The position numbers were made by a program, and so were the translations under genes. Shown here in pieces: positions 45,961 through 57,980 of a DNA stretch of 64,000 bases. The notes below the pieces were generated by a model. It saw only the letters and a program-made list of their open reading frames with translations. It was not told the origin of the DNA and ran no database searches. The stretch is taken from NCBI GenBank assembly GCA_022376515.1, contig WTXI01000026.1, positions 248,001-312,000 of the forward strand, in the 5' to 3' direction. The DNA is from Lactifluus volemus (Eukaryota; Basidiomycota; Agaricomycetes; Russulales; Russulaceae). The number at the start of each line of letters is the position of its first letter. The stretch's first letter is position 1.

Positions 45961-46460
45961 TGCTGTGTCCATAACTCTGAAACGGGTGACCCATGGTTCA
46001 ACTTGTCGTCATTCTGATTAGCAATATCCTCTGGCCCTTCCAATTGCTCCCCTCGACCCGTCGACCCCGTCCCCAACCCTATCCGCAGTATTATAATAAT
46101 AAGTTGCAGATGTAGAGCCTGAGTGTGTGTAAGGAACCAGACCCCGAAAAAATTTGATTGCACATACATCGTGAATGGACTCCTGGGATTACTGTCCGAG
46201 TGAGTTCGAAGGGGCACAGAGGAGATGCCACTGCAAAAGAGGAGGAGAAAGGGGTGTGTTTTCCATTAGGAATCGCTTGGAGATAACGCGATAACGAGGG
46301 GAAGCGTTCGGAAACGCTAGAGCGAAGCTCACAGAGTCGTTACTAGTACGAGTCGTTGACAAGCATGAAAAGCCCTAGTGACAAGCTCTGACAAGCTCGA
46401 AAAGTCGGCAAGAAAACTGTCACCTTGCTGATGCTCAGGCTGCCATACTACCCACCAAAC
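45961..46460. other. Intergenic, nothing supported
   Basis: No conserved frame. A cluster of 'gacaagc' words at 46350-46400 looks like local slippage. Confidence 0.4.
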
Positions 46461-47506
46461 CCTGGGGTTTATCCTACCCGTGTTGATCGCTACCTACAAC
46501 TGGAATCCTTGGACAAGGGCGGAGATCGAATATGTGTGAGTATATATGTTCCTTTTATGACCCTCTCATGCTGAGCCCTCTCTTCCACCATAGCATGAAA
46601 GAACTACGTCCGGATAAAGTGATGAAAGCCTTACGGAGATATGACCTCTTAGGGCCTATTGCACGCCTCTGCCTCCAATTGACTCCTGTTCAACTTGAAA
46701 CCTACATCTTTGACCGTGACATCGTAATCACCAACGCTAGTCCCGATCTCATCAGCAAGTGTTTCTCAAATAGCGCCCAACTGTCATTCGATACCTTGTC
46801 GCATAAAATCTGCCTGATTCGGCGCATGCGAGGATCTCAACCGGGTGAAGAACGCTATACAATTGGGTTCCTCTCGGCTGCAGTCGAGCAAAAAGTTATA
46901 CAGAAGCTTGAGGAGTTCAGTGATGATCAACTGTTGAAAATGTGGGCCATGGTTTCGAGGTTTGGCTCTCGAGAAGTGGCTAGTTCCATATTTGAAGCTT
47001 TCGTCCATCGGCATTTCAGAAAGCGTATCGTTCTGGATGCCACTCCAATGGTTCGGTTGAACCGCGCCAATTCCCACTGGCATGCTTCATTCAGCACCAA
47101 ACGGCCTGACGCTGCCAGCGTTCGTGGAGTGGCACAGCAAGACTTTTCTCTTGACATTGATGTTGACAGGAGATTCGTCTATGATCCCACCATCACCACC
47201 GCCACGCTAAATATTCAACCAGGCGTCTACTATGTACCCCGAAGTGGCCAACAGGTTGCTCTCGACTCCTTTATACTACATGGAGAATATCTCGACGTGT
47301 TTCTGTGCACTGCAGGCCATAATCACGGCATTGAGGATGGCCTTGTTATATTTCTTTCATCTTGCAGTGGGCTACCTCGCCCCACCTTCTGGCGTTTCGT
47401 GTTTGTTGTCCCAGATAATCTTGACTCGTTCTTCTGTCCCGCTTCAAGTAACTCCGTAGTTAAGGAGACTGGGTTATATACAGCTCGCATTCCCATGTCA
47501 ACCTGA
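46461..47506 (+). pseudogene. C-terminal part of a Crinkler/NTPase-like protein, 5' truncated
   Basis: An exon remnant (ILPVLIATYNWNPWTRAEIE) ends at a GTGAGT donor near 46529. A good 58-bp intron ends CCATAG, then an open stretch runs to 47506. Its end (GVYYVPRSGQQVALDSFILH...) resembles the C-terminal region shared by fungal Crinkler-type and related NTPase proteins. The N-terminal domain and P-loop are not found upstream, so the gene appears cut. The 3' part is open for more than 900 bp, so decay is recent or the fragment is expressed. Family assignment is from memory of the motif order and is uncertain. Confidence 0.4.
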
Positions 47507-47624
47507 AGGGCATGACTGTTAGGCGAGGAGGCAAATGGAGAGCACGTGGGACTCGGTGGGAGAGTTTTCGAGAACAGAGGAGCAATTAACTAGTATTGCA
47601 GTAATATGAAGCTATTTATGTACT

Positions 47625-47905
47625 AGCTTATCCGGGACTTGGCTGGGATCCTGACGGGCGCCGTCCCGCACCTTATGGGCGTCGACGAGGCACGTTCTAG
47701 TGTACTCTGGAATACACTGGGCGCCCTTCGCTTGTTCGTGAGGTTTGGGAAGAAGCAGCCCGAACATGGACACCATCTCCTTGCTGCAACGGTTCACCTA
47801 AATCCGATTATGATCTCGCATGGAATGCCTGGTGGCATCTATTGTTCAGAAATTCAGAGGTCTATGATTCTTTAAGTTTTAAGCAGTAGATTAGTGCTGT
47901 GTATA
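47625..47905 (+). pseudogene. 3' fragment of the 44-46 kb DUF6535 gene
   Basis: 47625-47735 matches 45610-45730 (peptide LAGILTGAV.HL.GVDEARSS), and 47815-47905 matches 45885-45970. The intervening sequence has been deleted or replaced. A short duplication with no start and broken frame. Confidence 0.85.
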
Positions 47906-48041
47906 TAAACCGTGACTCGGAGTTGTTTAACCGGGCCGGATTGTACACGTTGTTCAAGTCGTGCCACTGGCATGCCAATGGCACCATGGAAAGTTCCAAC
48001 AATTCTTAGTCTCCATCCCGCTACCATCACTACAGTTGGGC

Positions 48042-49549
48042 ATGTCTGACAGGTATCGGCTTATAGTTGGAATCAAAGGTCAGTTCAAGTCTCGTTGCCC
48101 AACCGCGAGCTATCTAAGAAAAAAATCAGGATTTCCCGGTCCCAGCACGACCATCGCCAAACTCAGCGATGATGTGCTCCTAGAAGTCTTTTATTGGTGC
48201 CGACTGGTAAACATTACGTACGATGCCGATAAAGACTGGAATCGTGAACGTTGGTGGTACAAGCTCACCCAAGTTTGCCATTTGTGGCGGCGTATCGTCC
48301 TCGCATCACCCAATCGCTTAAACCTACATCTTGTTTGCACGTATGGGATACCCGTCGAAACCATGCTGCTCCACTCGCCACCCTTCCCGCTCATCATCTA
48401 CTACCCGAGGAAACTGATGGAGATGGCTGCGGAAGACAAAAAGGCGTGATTTTCGCGCTCGAGCAACGTGACCGTGTACGTCGCGTTCACCTTGAGTTAC
48501 TGGCCACCTGTCTGTGCGACCTGATCAAAGTTATGGACGATGATTACCCAATGTTACAAACGCTAGTCATACGTTCTCAGACCGACATCCGGACCTGCAA
48601 TGTCACAGTAACGCTCCCCGAAAAGTTAAGAGCGCCGCTTCTGAACCGCCTTGGTCTATCCAACATTGTACTTCCCATAAAATCTGTGTTACTCACTAGC
48701 GCCGATGGCATTGTCGTTCTTGTGATTGAAAATTATCCCGCCGTTTCCTACTTCCATCCAGAATACTTGGTTGCAAAACTCTCCGCCATGGCCCATCTCG
48801 AGGTGCTGTCCATCCATTTTCACTCCGCCATTACCAATCGTGAAGTCGAGCGGAACCTGTTACACGCACGAGTGACGCATATCACGCTGCCCAACCTCAG
48901 ACTGCTTGCCTTTTGTGGTGGCAGCGCTTACCTGGAGGGCATCCTGGCCCGTCTCGACGCTCCGTCTCTCGAGACGCTCAACGTTGAATTCTTCAACCAA
49001 CTCACGTTCCACCTCCCATCCCTACTACACTTCTCCCAAGAGATGATGAGCCATCTCAAGCTCGACAACACCGAGGTGCACTTTGAGAATGACTTTGTCA
49101 CCCTGATCATTGATCCCCGCAACGACCATCGTCAAGGCCAAAACCCGTTCCACGTGCAAGTGCGCTGCAAATCCCTCGACTGGCAGGCTTCCTGCATCGC
49201 ACAGATCTGCAGCACACTCGCGCCGCTGCTCGTCAGGACCGAGAGTCTCCAGCTCGGCTTCCATTGGGGCGGCCGGGCGACATCATGGCAGGCGGATGTC
49301 GACCCCGCACAATGGTATGGGCTCCTCGCAACGTTCCGCGGCATAAAGACCCTCCATTTTGCCGGTTGGTTCGTCGCGGATCTATTTCGCTTGCTCCAAC
49401 TCCCCAACGGGGGCCTACCGGAGGAGCTCCTCCCTAGCTTGCAAGAGGTCGTCCCTAGCGGATGGGGCCACCCGAATTACGCATTTTCCTCGTTCATTAA
49501 TGCACGTCTCATCGCAGGTTTCCCTATACGCCTCGTCCAGAATAGATGA
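48042..49549 (+). CDS. F-box/LRR-like protein with one frame break
   Basis: Starts MSDRYRLIVGIKGQFKS. The F-box is TIAKLSDDVLLEVFYWCRLV...WWYKLTQVCHLWRRIVLASP. The frame ends at 48449, but the protein continues in the next frame from the same place with GVIFALEQRDRVRRVHLE, the family's usual element, then leucine-rich repeats to FPIRLVQNR at 49549. One missing base in the AAAAAGG run near 48440 explains the break completely. Otherwise there is no stop in 1.5 kb. It is divergent from the pair at 30-34 kb. Either a consensus error or a very young pseudogene. Confidence 0.8.
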
Positions 49550-50352
49550 CGAGCCTGAAGGCTCCCCTCTGAGCCGCCATGCTTACAAACAGCGCTCAGT
49601 AGGAGAACCAGGACGGTCTCCCATGCCGTCGGTGGGAAATTACGAGCACCAATTTGAGGGATCGAGGTCTCGTGGAACATATACATCTCTTCGTGGGTTG
49701 TCTCATTCCAGGTCCTGTACGGTCGATCGCTACTCAGTAACTGATACAATTTCTGATACGATGTCTACGTCCCCGCGTCGCTGTATTCTCCCTTCATGCT
49801 GTCCCTCCCGTATTTTTTTCCAGAACCTTGCTCCGCATTTGTATCATTACGTCACGTCCAATACCATATTATTTGCTCAGGAATTCCAAGTTTCAGTGAC
49901 CAAAACCCGAAAGAGAAAAAAAAGTGGATTCCATTTATTACATCTCAAATAATATCTTCGTCTGCAGGAAAGTACGTATAGATTACATAGGTACAGATGC
50001 AGGCCCAGGATTTTCTGGGGGAATGATTAGAGAAGAAAACCGGTATATATATGCGTGTAGAAGATGTCCCAGTGCAGGCAATATGCTGAGGTAGATCTCC
50101 TCCAAACCACAGAACTCCCACACGGCGGCATCACAACGCACGCCCGGGTGGTCATGTGTCATGTCAGTGATAGGGACGTAATGGTAGTAGTAAAAGGAAG
50201 TTATGGGAGTTGTATAGCTTACGAACAAGTTGTCGTGAGGTAGTAAGGGAAAAGATTACATACATGTTTGTATTGGATGACGGCGATGGCAGGGTCAGAA
50301 AGAAAGAGAAAAAGGAATGGGTAACATGCATATGAATGAACGAACAATGTGA
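49550..50352. other. 3' intergenic region, nothing supported
   Basis: Convergent gap between the F-box gene and the histidine kinase, holding both 3' ends. No repeat or frame of note. Confidence 0.5.
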
Positions 50353-53300
50353 TCATCGGAAGTCAACAGGAATGGGGTGTCTTCGTTGTCTCACCCGCTC
50401 GCCCGCAAGCTTCGTGATCGAGTTCAAGAGGTCACCACGACGTAATGGTTCTGCACCCGAACCAGTCAGTCGTCACTAAACTCTACTGTGTGAACGGCAG
50501 CGATAGTGCAACTCACTCGTGATGTGATCATCCTTTGTATCATCGAGTGACTAATGTCACCAGCTGTTCGAGACGGAGAAAGAAAGTTAGGACGTACCAT
50601 GCCCGCATCGAGGCACCGCTCTCTGTCACCGATCACTGTGGAGAAACAATGTCATGAAACCAAGCGTCATTTCTACATAAAATGAAAACGCACTCGCGTG
50701 CGCGGTTAGCGCAATAATGGGTATGGGAGGGAGATTATTGTGCATCTCGTATGCCCGTATCAGCTCCGTCGCCTCCATACCGCCCATAAACGGCATGGAA
50801 ACATCCATCTGTACCATGTATCGCATCAGTGTACCACTTTCTCACAGGCACACAGGGTCAGGGGCAACTACACGCACAAGGATGATGTCAAATGGACGAT
50901 TCCGCTGGACGCGGGCCTTGAACGCGTCCACTGCAAGTGACCCATTCTCAGCAATCTCGACTGTATGCCCATACTTCTCGAGGATCTTAACAGCTAGCTT
51001 CTGATTGACGAGGTTATCCTCAGCGAGCAGGATGTCGAATACTACATCGTTCGTTGCCGCCGCGGGACTAACCGTGCTCGACTCGAGAGCCGAGATGAGC
51101 GCCGATGCAAGGTCCTGGATGCTCACAGGTGTCGTGACTTCGGAGCTGATGCTGTTGTCCAAACACCATTTCACTAAGTGAGTGGATCAGTTTGGCAGCC
51201 AGCATTACCGAATTGGTAAGCGTGACGTACAATTCAACCGAGGAAGGTTCTGTATTGATGCAAATACTGTGTCAGCGGGACATAAGCAAGCGTCAACAAG
51301 ATGAAGCGCACCGGAGCCAATAAAACAATTGGGATATACCGCAGATGTTCATACTCACGAATCGTCTCGGTCTGCCAAGTGAATTAAGTAATCGCGGTTG
51401 TTCAGAGAACAACGAAAGCATACCACGCTGAGGGAATCGACGACAATTGTGTCGATGTGTGGGCAAGTGGCCTTGTCCACAACCTCGAGTGGATCATGAA
51501 TCACATACGGCCGAAGTCCGAGGTCCTGTATCCGCTCCACTACTCCCGTGCGGTCATATAGCGTGTCGACGAATAGTATGTTCCGATTTCCAAAAGGTAC
51601 CATCTTCGCTAGAGTCGCGTCGATGGACATCTGGCCGATCTGGGACGTAATAGTGAAGAAGAACTTGCTACCCTTGCCGACTTCGCTTTCTACCCACATG
51701 CTCCCTGTCATAAGGGCAACGAGGCGCTTCGAAATGGATAACCCTAAACCTGTACCACCGTATTCCTGCAGAGAATACTGGGGTTGAGCAAAGTGGAAAG
51801 AAATCGTAGGCAGCGGGTGTACCCTAGTTGTCGAACCGTCCGCCTGCGCAAAAGTGTCAAAGATGAGGTTCAACTTGTCCTTGGCAATGCCAATGCCAGT
51901 ATCCAGAACGCAGAACTCGAGTGTCACACTTGAATCGTCAAGTGCAAGCAGACGACAACTGAGTGCGACGTGGCCCTTCTTGGAAACCTTGGAGGGGGTA
52001 AACTTGATCGCGTTGCCTACCAAGTTTGTGATAACTTGTCGTAAACGGAGGGAATCACCAATGAGTTGGTCGGGGATGTCAGGGTCGACGTCGTAGGTGA
52101 GGTCCAAGTTGTTCTGCGATGCGCGTACGACCAGGGTTTTAAGAATTCCGAAGACAGTCTGCCGGAACGAGAAGGAGACTTGTTCCATGGTCATCCGACC
52201 GGCTTCGACTGATCAGATGTTAGGGGTCAACGAGCTTGTGTCGGCACAGTTCCTGTAGCACTCACTCTTCGAGATATCCAAGATATCATCGATGATCAAC
52301 AATAGAGACCGTGCAAGGCTGTGAACAAGTAAGAGGCTCTCACGTTGCGACCGGTTAAGGTCGCTGTCAAGGGTAAGCTCCGTCATCCCGATTATACCAT
52401 TCATCGGCGTCCTACGTGGCTCAGAAGATGGGTACGGGGAAATATTCCATCAGACCAACCTTATCTCGTGGGACATGTTGGCTAAGAACTCCGATTTACT
52501 GCGGTTTGCGAGCTCGGCTGCTTCCCTGGCGGCGGTGTTCTTCTGAATGCTGTCGCGTAGATTGAAGACCATTTGATTGATCTGTGTCTTCAAGGAGTCC
52601 ATCTCGCCACTGGCCTCAACTGTGATGAAGCGTGTGAAATCACCGTCCATTGCGGCTGCTGAAATCTGTGCGAAGCCACGGACTTGTGTGGTCAAGTTAC
52701 CAGCCATAGTGTTGACTGACATTCTGTGGAATGACGTCATTAATCTTTTGTTATCTTAGCCGAGCTATGACGTACGTGATTTCTTGCCAGATTCCCTGGA
52801 CATTGCCAACTTCAGCTTGAACGCCCAATTTACCCTCAGTTCCGACTTCGCGTGCGACCTTCTTCACTTCCGACGCGAAAAACCCCAATTGGTCAATCAT
52901 GTCGTTAATTGTGTTCACCAGGTGAAGAATCTCTCCAGAGACCGATACCCCTGTGACCTTCTGAGTCAAGTCTCCCCGAGCGACAGCCGTCTGCAGAATA
53001 GTTACAGCGTTGGTTCCCACGTAGCACCGTGTAGAAAGAGAGGTCACATACGGTAGCGACGGCAATGGTTCGGACTTGAAGGGTTAGCTATTCTCCATCA
53101 TCAGAAACGAGAAAGGAATACGGTCATGCGCAACTCACGTTAGCAGCCATCACGTTCACACAGTCTGTCAAATCCTAAGTTTAGGTGAAAGACACCGCGT
53201 TAGTCCCAAGGGAAAAATTTCGGCACAATACGTACGAACCTTCCATGTTCCGCCAACATTTGTCACATTCGCTTGGCCTCCCAAACGACCGTCTGTTCCG

Positions 53301-55683
53301 ACCTCGCGAGCCACACGAGTCACTTCAACAGCAAAGACGCTCAAACTCTCCGTCATTCCGTTAACGGTTTCCTTCAAGTCGAGCATTTCACCGCGTACAT
53401 CGACTGCGACCTTCTTCGTCAAATCTCCGCCTGCCACGGCTTTGGTCACCTCAGCGATCGAACGGACTTGATTCGTCAGGTTCATAGCCATCAAGTTAAC
53501 GTTGTCTGTCAAAACCTATACCCACGCCCTCGTTAACCCGCTACCTGCTCAAGAGGAGAAATCACCAGGCGGACCTTCCACATGCCCTGTACATCAGGAA
53601 CGTATGCCTGACCGCCCAGCATACCCTCGGTTCCGACTTCAAGAGATACACGCGTGACCTCGTTGGCAAGTGTCGATAATTGGTTCACCATAGAATTAAC
53701 AGTCATCTTCAAATCCAGCATCTCGCCTTGCACGTCGACTTGGACTTGCTTGGACAAATCACCAAGAGCGACCGCTTTGGTTACCTCAGAGATCGAGCGC
53801 ACCTGATCCGTTAAATTGCTCGCCATTTTCTGGATTGGGGAAATGTCAAACTGGTTTGGCACCTGCATTGCAAGCGAAGGGCGGAAACTCACGTTCACAT
53901 TCAGGGTCAAATCAGCCCATGTACCCTGGACACCTTCTACGCGCGCCTGTCCACCCAAAATACCCTGTGTACCGACCTCGAGTGCCACACGGGTCACCTC
54001 GGAGGCAAAAGCACTCAATTGGTCTACCATGGAGTTCACTGTCGTTTTCAACGTTGCCATCTCGCCCTCGACTTGGATTTCTATCTTGCGCGTCAAGTCG
54101 CCTTTTGCGACCGCTGTCGTGACGGTGGCGATCGACCGCACTTGGTCCGTTAAACTCGAACACATCCGGTTTACCTGTAATATGGTAGCGCCGAGAATGT
54201 CATAAAACGGTTGAAGGGGAGTCACAAATGGGGAAAATGACGTACATTACGTGTCAACTCGAGCCACACACCCTCAACATCGGGCACGTGAGCCTGCCCT
54301 CCTAGTATACCTTGTGAACCGACCTCAAGGGTCACGCGGGTCACTTCGGCCGCCAGTGCCCGCAGCCGGACCACCATTCCGTTGACGGTATTCTTCAAGT
54401 CAAGAATCTCACCACGGGCATCGACATCGATTTGCTTGGATAAATCGCCCAGAGCAACGGCCTTTGTGACACGGGCGATATTCCTTACTTGGTTGGTCAA
54501 ATTGGCGGCAAGTTTATTGACGACAGCGGTGAGTTCGCGCCAAGTGCCTTCAACATCGAGCACCAGAGCCTGGCCACCGAGTTTACTGGAGCGTATGGGG
54601 TGAGGTCGCATGAGAAAACAAAAAGGCAGGAGGTTACACGCACCCCTCAGTGCCGACCTCCTGGGAGACACGGGTGACCTCCCTTGCAAACTGACCGAGT
54701 TTGTCGACCATACCGTTGATAACGTCTTTGAGTTGTACCATGACGACACCCTGCACGGGAACAGTTATCTTTTGAGACAAGTCGCCGCGGGCGACGGCAT
54801 TACAGACGCGAGCAACGTCCTGGACCTGAGCCTTTAGGAGACGAAGCTCCTCGACGGCACTCATGCCGCTTTCGAATGCGGCGGTGGCGAGGGGTCCTCC
54901 AGGAGGAACGACGAGGGGAGAGCCGGATGACGAAGAAGATTTGACGGCTGATAATATCTTACCAACGGTGATGCTGTCACTGATAGCCTTGTTGCATACA
55001 GGACATAGGAGGAGGTCACCGTGTGAGGTTGGAGGGGCAGAGAGAGAGGAGCCATTGCCTTGGCGCAAGGACCCGTTGGGCCGATCTATTGCAGATTGAA
55101 GACCTTCGAGGGAGATGGTCATAGGAGAAGCAGCACGATCGGGGAAGTGAGCGTTGTGGGAAGGGTGGTCTTGGTCAGAGCCGCTCTCGGACATATTGAC
55201 GTCCTGTTCGAAATCGGCAGCGAGGGCAGCGAGGTTGTAAGGAGGGAAAAAGGATGGGGAGGAGGAACTGTGGGGGATTGGAGTGCCGGATGTGGAGCGG
55301 ATAGTGGAACTAGAGTAGCCTGAAGCGGTGGAACCATTAGAAGAGATTGGATGGATGGACGAATTTGACGAGACATCGCTCTGGGATGAGTTAGCAGAAG
55401 GGTTTGAAATCGGCGGGGTATCGCCCACGCTACGGCGTTTTTTGGTATCTGGGCCATTCTCCCAATTCTCTGAGGCCTTTATGCTAGCAAGGGTCTCTTC
55501 CGCGGTATACATTCTTCGAGCCATCGTCTTCAAAGCGCGAAGGATATTATCAGTTTGCCAACTTGAGGGGCCATCGTAACGTGGAACTGGGGCCGGGAAA
55601 GGTCCGAGCTCGTAGATTGAAAGGACAAGTACGAGGTGTGAGAGAAAAGGGTCAGCTAGGGAATTCTGAGGGTCAGCATCCAT
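50353..55683 (-). CDS. Group III hybrid histidine kinase (Nik1/Os-1 type)
   Basis: Osmosensing kinase upstream of the HOG MAPK phosphorelay and the known target pathway of phenylpyrrole and dicarboximide fungicides; soluble, with no transmembrane segment. The start [14 protein letters not shown] at 55683 leads a Ser-rich N-terminus with a CPVCNKAI pair of cysteines. Seven HAMP units follow (cores such as [33 protein letters not shown]), each ended by EVGTEG.LGGQA-type linkers. Next come the H-box [13 protein letters not shown] (split by an intron), the N-box [37 protein letters not shown], and a receiver with [15 protein letters not shown], the acceptor [10 protein letters not shown] and the conserved lysine in DDHITKPLRRGD. 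About fourteen short introns. All catalytic residues are present. Confidence 0.96.
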
Positions 55684-57362
55684 GATTTTTGGTGGATGCG
55701 AGGGAAAGAATTGGTCTAGCCGGGGGAGGGGAGAGGGGAATAGTTGATGGATGTGGATGTGAGCAGCGTGGCTGGCAGCGGCGTCTAGCTGTATGCGTGT
55801 AGGTAGCTGTATGCTGTATGCTTTAGGCTGTATCCTTGTATGCTTGCTTCCCACCAATTGGCAGCACACGTGCCGTTTCTCACGATTTATTATTCTTTCG
55901 CCTCGCCTATTATCCGGATCCTGATAACCCCAACACTTTCAAAACCCCATGACCCAACAGCCCGCGAGCGGAGATGAACCAGCTGAACGGTACCTTTCCA
56001 GAAATCATAAAAGGAACGTCACGCGATCAGTCAGTCCGGCAACACCCTTCTCGAAGCATAACCGCATTTTATTCCGTACTTTCCTTAAAGAACATACTGT
56101 ACGCCCAAATATCAGAGCTCCACTCTCTTTCTAATCTCAACCCCCGCTCGCCTATTACTGTATGTTTTCCTTGCCTCTCATAGTAGAAATTATGAGCCCG
56201 ATTAATGATCGCACACCTTGAGACAATCTAGAATAGTGATACTTGTCCACTAAATGAATCATAAGATGCAGTCCCATGACTCAGATCCGGTCGATACAAG
56301 ATTCAAACCCTCAAGAAGCAAGGGAGGGGAAGACCAGTAATTATGTAGGTGCACTTCATTAATTTTGTGAGATGGTGAGCCAAGGCCATAATCTCGTGGG
56401 ATCACCATTCAGATCATGTGTCATGCAAGGAGATGGCTCTCATACAGTGACCACCGAGCCCTACAGACCTAAAAGCCCCAGCCCCAGTCACAAGCCCAGT
56501 CATTTGCCGTATATCGCATTTGTGATCACGAGTTCATTTCACGTTATCTGGGAGCTCGGGTAACATACAATGGTTTTGTCTGATTTCGAGACAACTTACT
56601 TCCAAATGGTGTATGCGGCCAAGTCGCTCTAGTGATATTAAGAACCTGAAACAAGTAGACGAGCACCTCAGTATGTCCCCGATCATCCCCTTTCCTTGGC
56701 CATGAACAGGAACCATGGATAAGGGCGCATTCGATTCTCATCGATCATTATTGCAGAGTCACGGAAATACTCAGACTGTATAATAGTACCGAGTATCAGG
56801 CCCTTACCCCTTCCAGAGAGACACTCGTTCTGACGTCATTGATTTCCGCCTCCTCCAGAGATACACAATACAAGCGACCGACTTCTCGTGGACAACCTCC
56901 GCTGCTACAGATTCTAACTTTTCCACGGTACGAAGGCCAGTGCATGTATATGCCAAGGTGTTTTTTTTTAGATGCACCCAATAGCCTGCACTAACGCAGC
57001 GATCTGAGGACTGTGTGACAAATAGCCACAGCGATGGACGCAACTGGATTCCCTTTACCCCGAAGATACAGAACGAGGCGGGACCCTGTTTCTCTCGATC
57101 AGCGTTTCTGTGACGCTACGGCGCGTGTCATGACTCGGGGCAATTCGCAACGCAGAGGACGCTAGTGTTTCCGATATCGAATATTCCGGGCAAAATTATC
57201 ACCTGCATGCCCTCCACAATGAAACCGGAGTTCGGGTATGGTGGACAGACGTGTGGGAATGGGCCCGGCTGCCCTCATCGCTGGATGAATTGATTGGAGG
57301 CCCAGATGTGGCTATTATTTGACCAGTTTGTCGAAATTCCTACTCTCCACTGACTACTGACG
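55684..57362. other. Intergenic, no supported gene
   Basis: Upstream region of the histidine kinase and about 1.5 kb beyond. Short frames lack motifs, introns or repeats, and I see no promoter element I would defend. Confidence 0.45.
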
Positions 57363-57980
57363 ATGTTAGACATGGCCCAGAAGCAACCTAGTGCCATGTA
57401 TCCCAGTGACTCGCCATTCACTGGCACCGCAAAGACACATCTCGCATTGTATCTGCCACTTTTGAGTTGGAGTGCTGGAGATCTGGAACGGCAAATCGCT
57501 ACTAGTAATAAGCGATACGTGGGAATCGTTTTCTCAGGTGCACGCGGATGGTCGTGGAATTGCTCCAAGTATAAAGACAGTGGCAGTAAGAAGGTCATTT
57601 CGTTCTTTTTTTTCACACGTGCAGAGCCCAACGTTCGAGCGGGAACCCGCAGGACAGTCATATTTTGCGATACCCAAAGCCCGAAGTGGAGTAGAATGGA
57701 ACAAACTCACATAAAAGGGCTTGTTGCTTCCGCCATTGCTTCTGGTCTCCTTAAAGCCACCCACGTTCTTGCCTCTGTGCATCCTAGATTGATATTTCCC
57801 AGATTGAGGTGGTTAACGCAAAGAAAAAAAGCGAAAGACCGTGACACGACAACCGTGAACCCGGCGATATTAGTCGAGGGTCGCACTGGCATCGTCAGGC
57901 TGCCAGGGAAGGTCCGTGGCTGGTATCTAGCAGTAGCCTCACACACGCAGGCTGTAATGCTGCACTTGTGTCACATCTGA
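57363..57980 (+). other. Open frame, unrecognised, low support
   Basis: A 205-codon plus-strand frame. The first 80 residues and the last 45 (NPAILVEGRTGIVRLPGKV) look protein-like, while the middle passes through a T-run and could be an intron (about 57590-57625). No family recognised, no upstream exon found. It may be a decayed gene. Confidence 0.25.

Noticed and set aside
49359..49952. 197-codon plus-strand frame past the F-box stop
   Set aside because: The first part is a shadow frame of the F-box gene and the rest lacks any motif.
55060..55580. Plus-strand frames opposite the kinase N-terminus
   Set aside because: Antisense of the Ser-rich N-terminal region of the histidine kinase.
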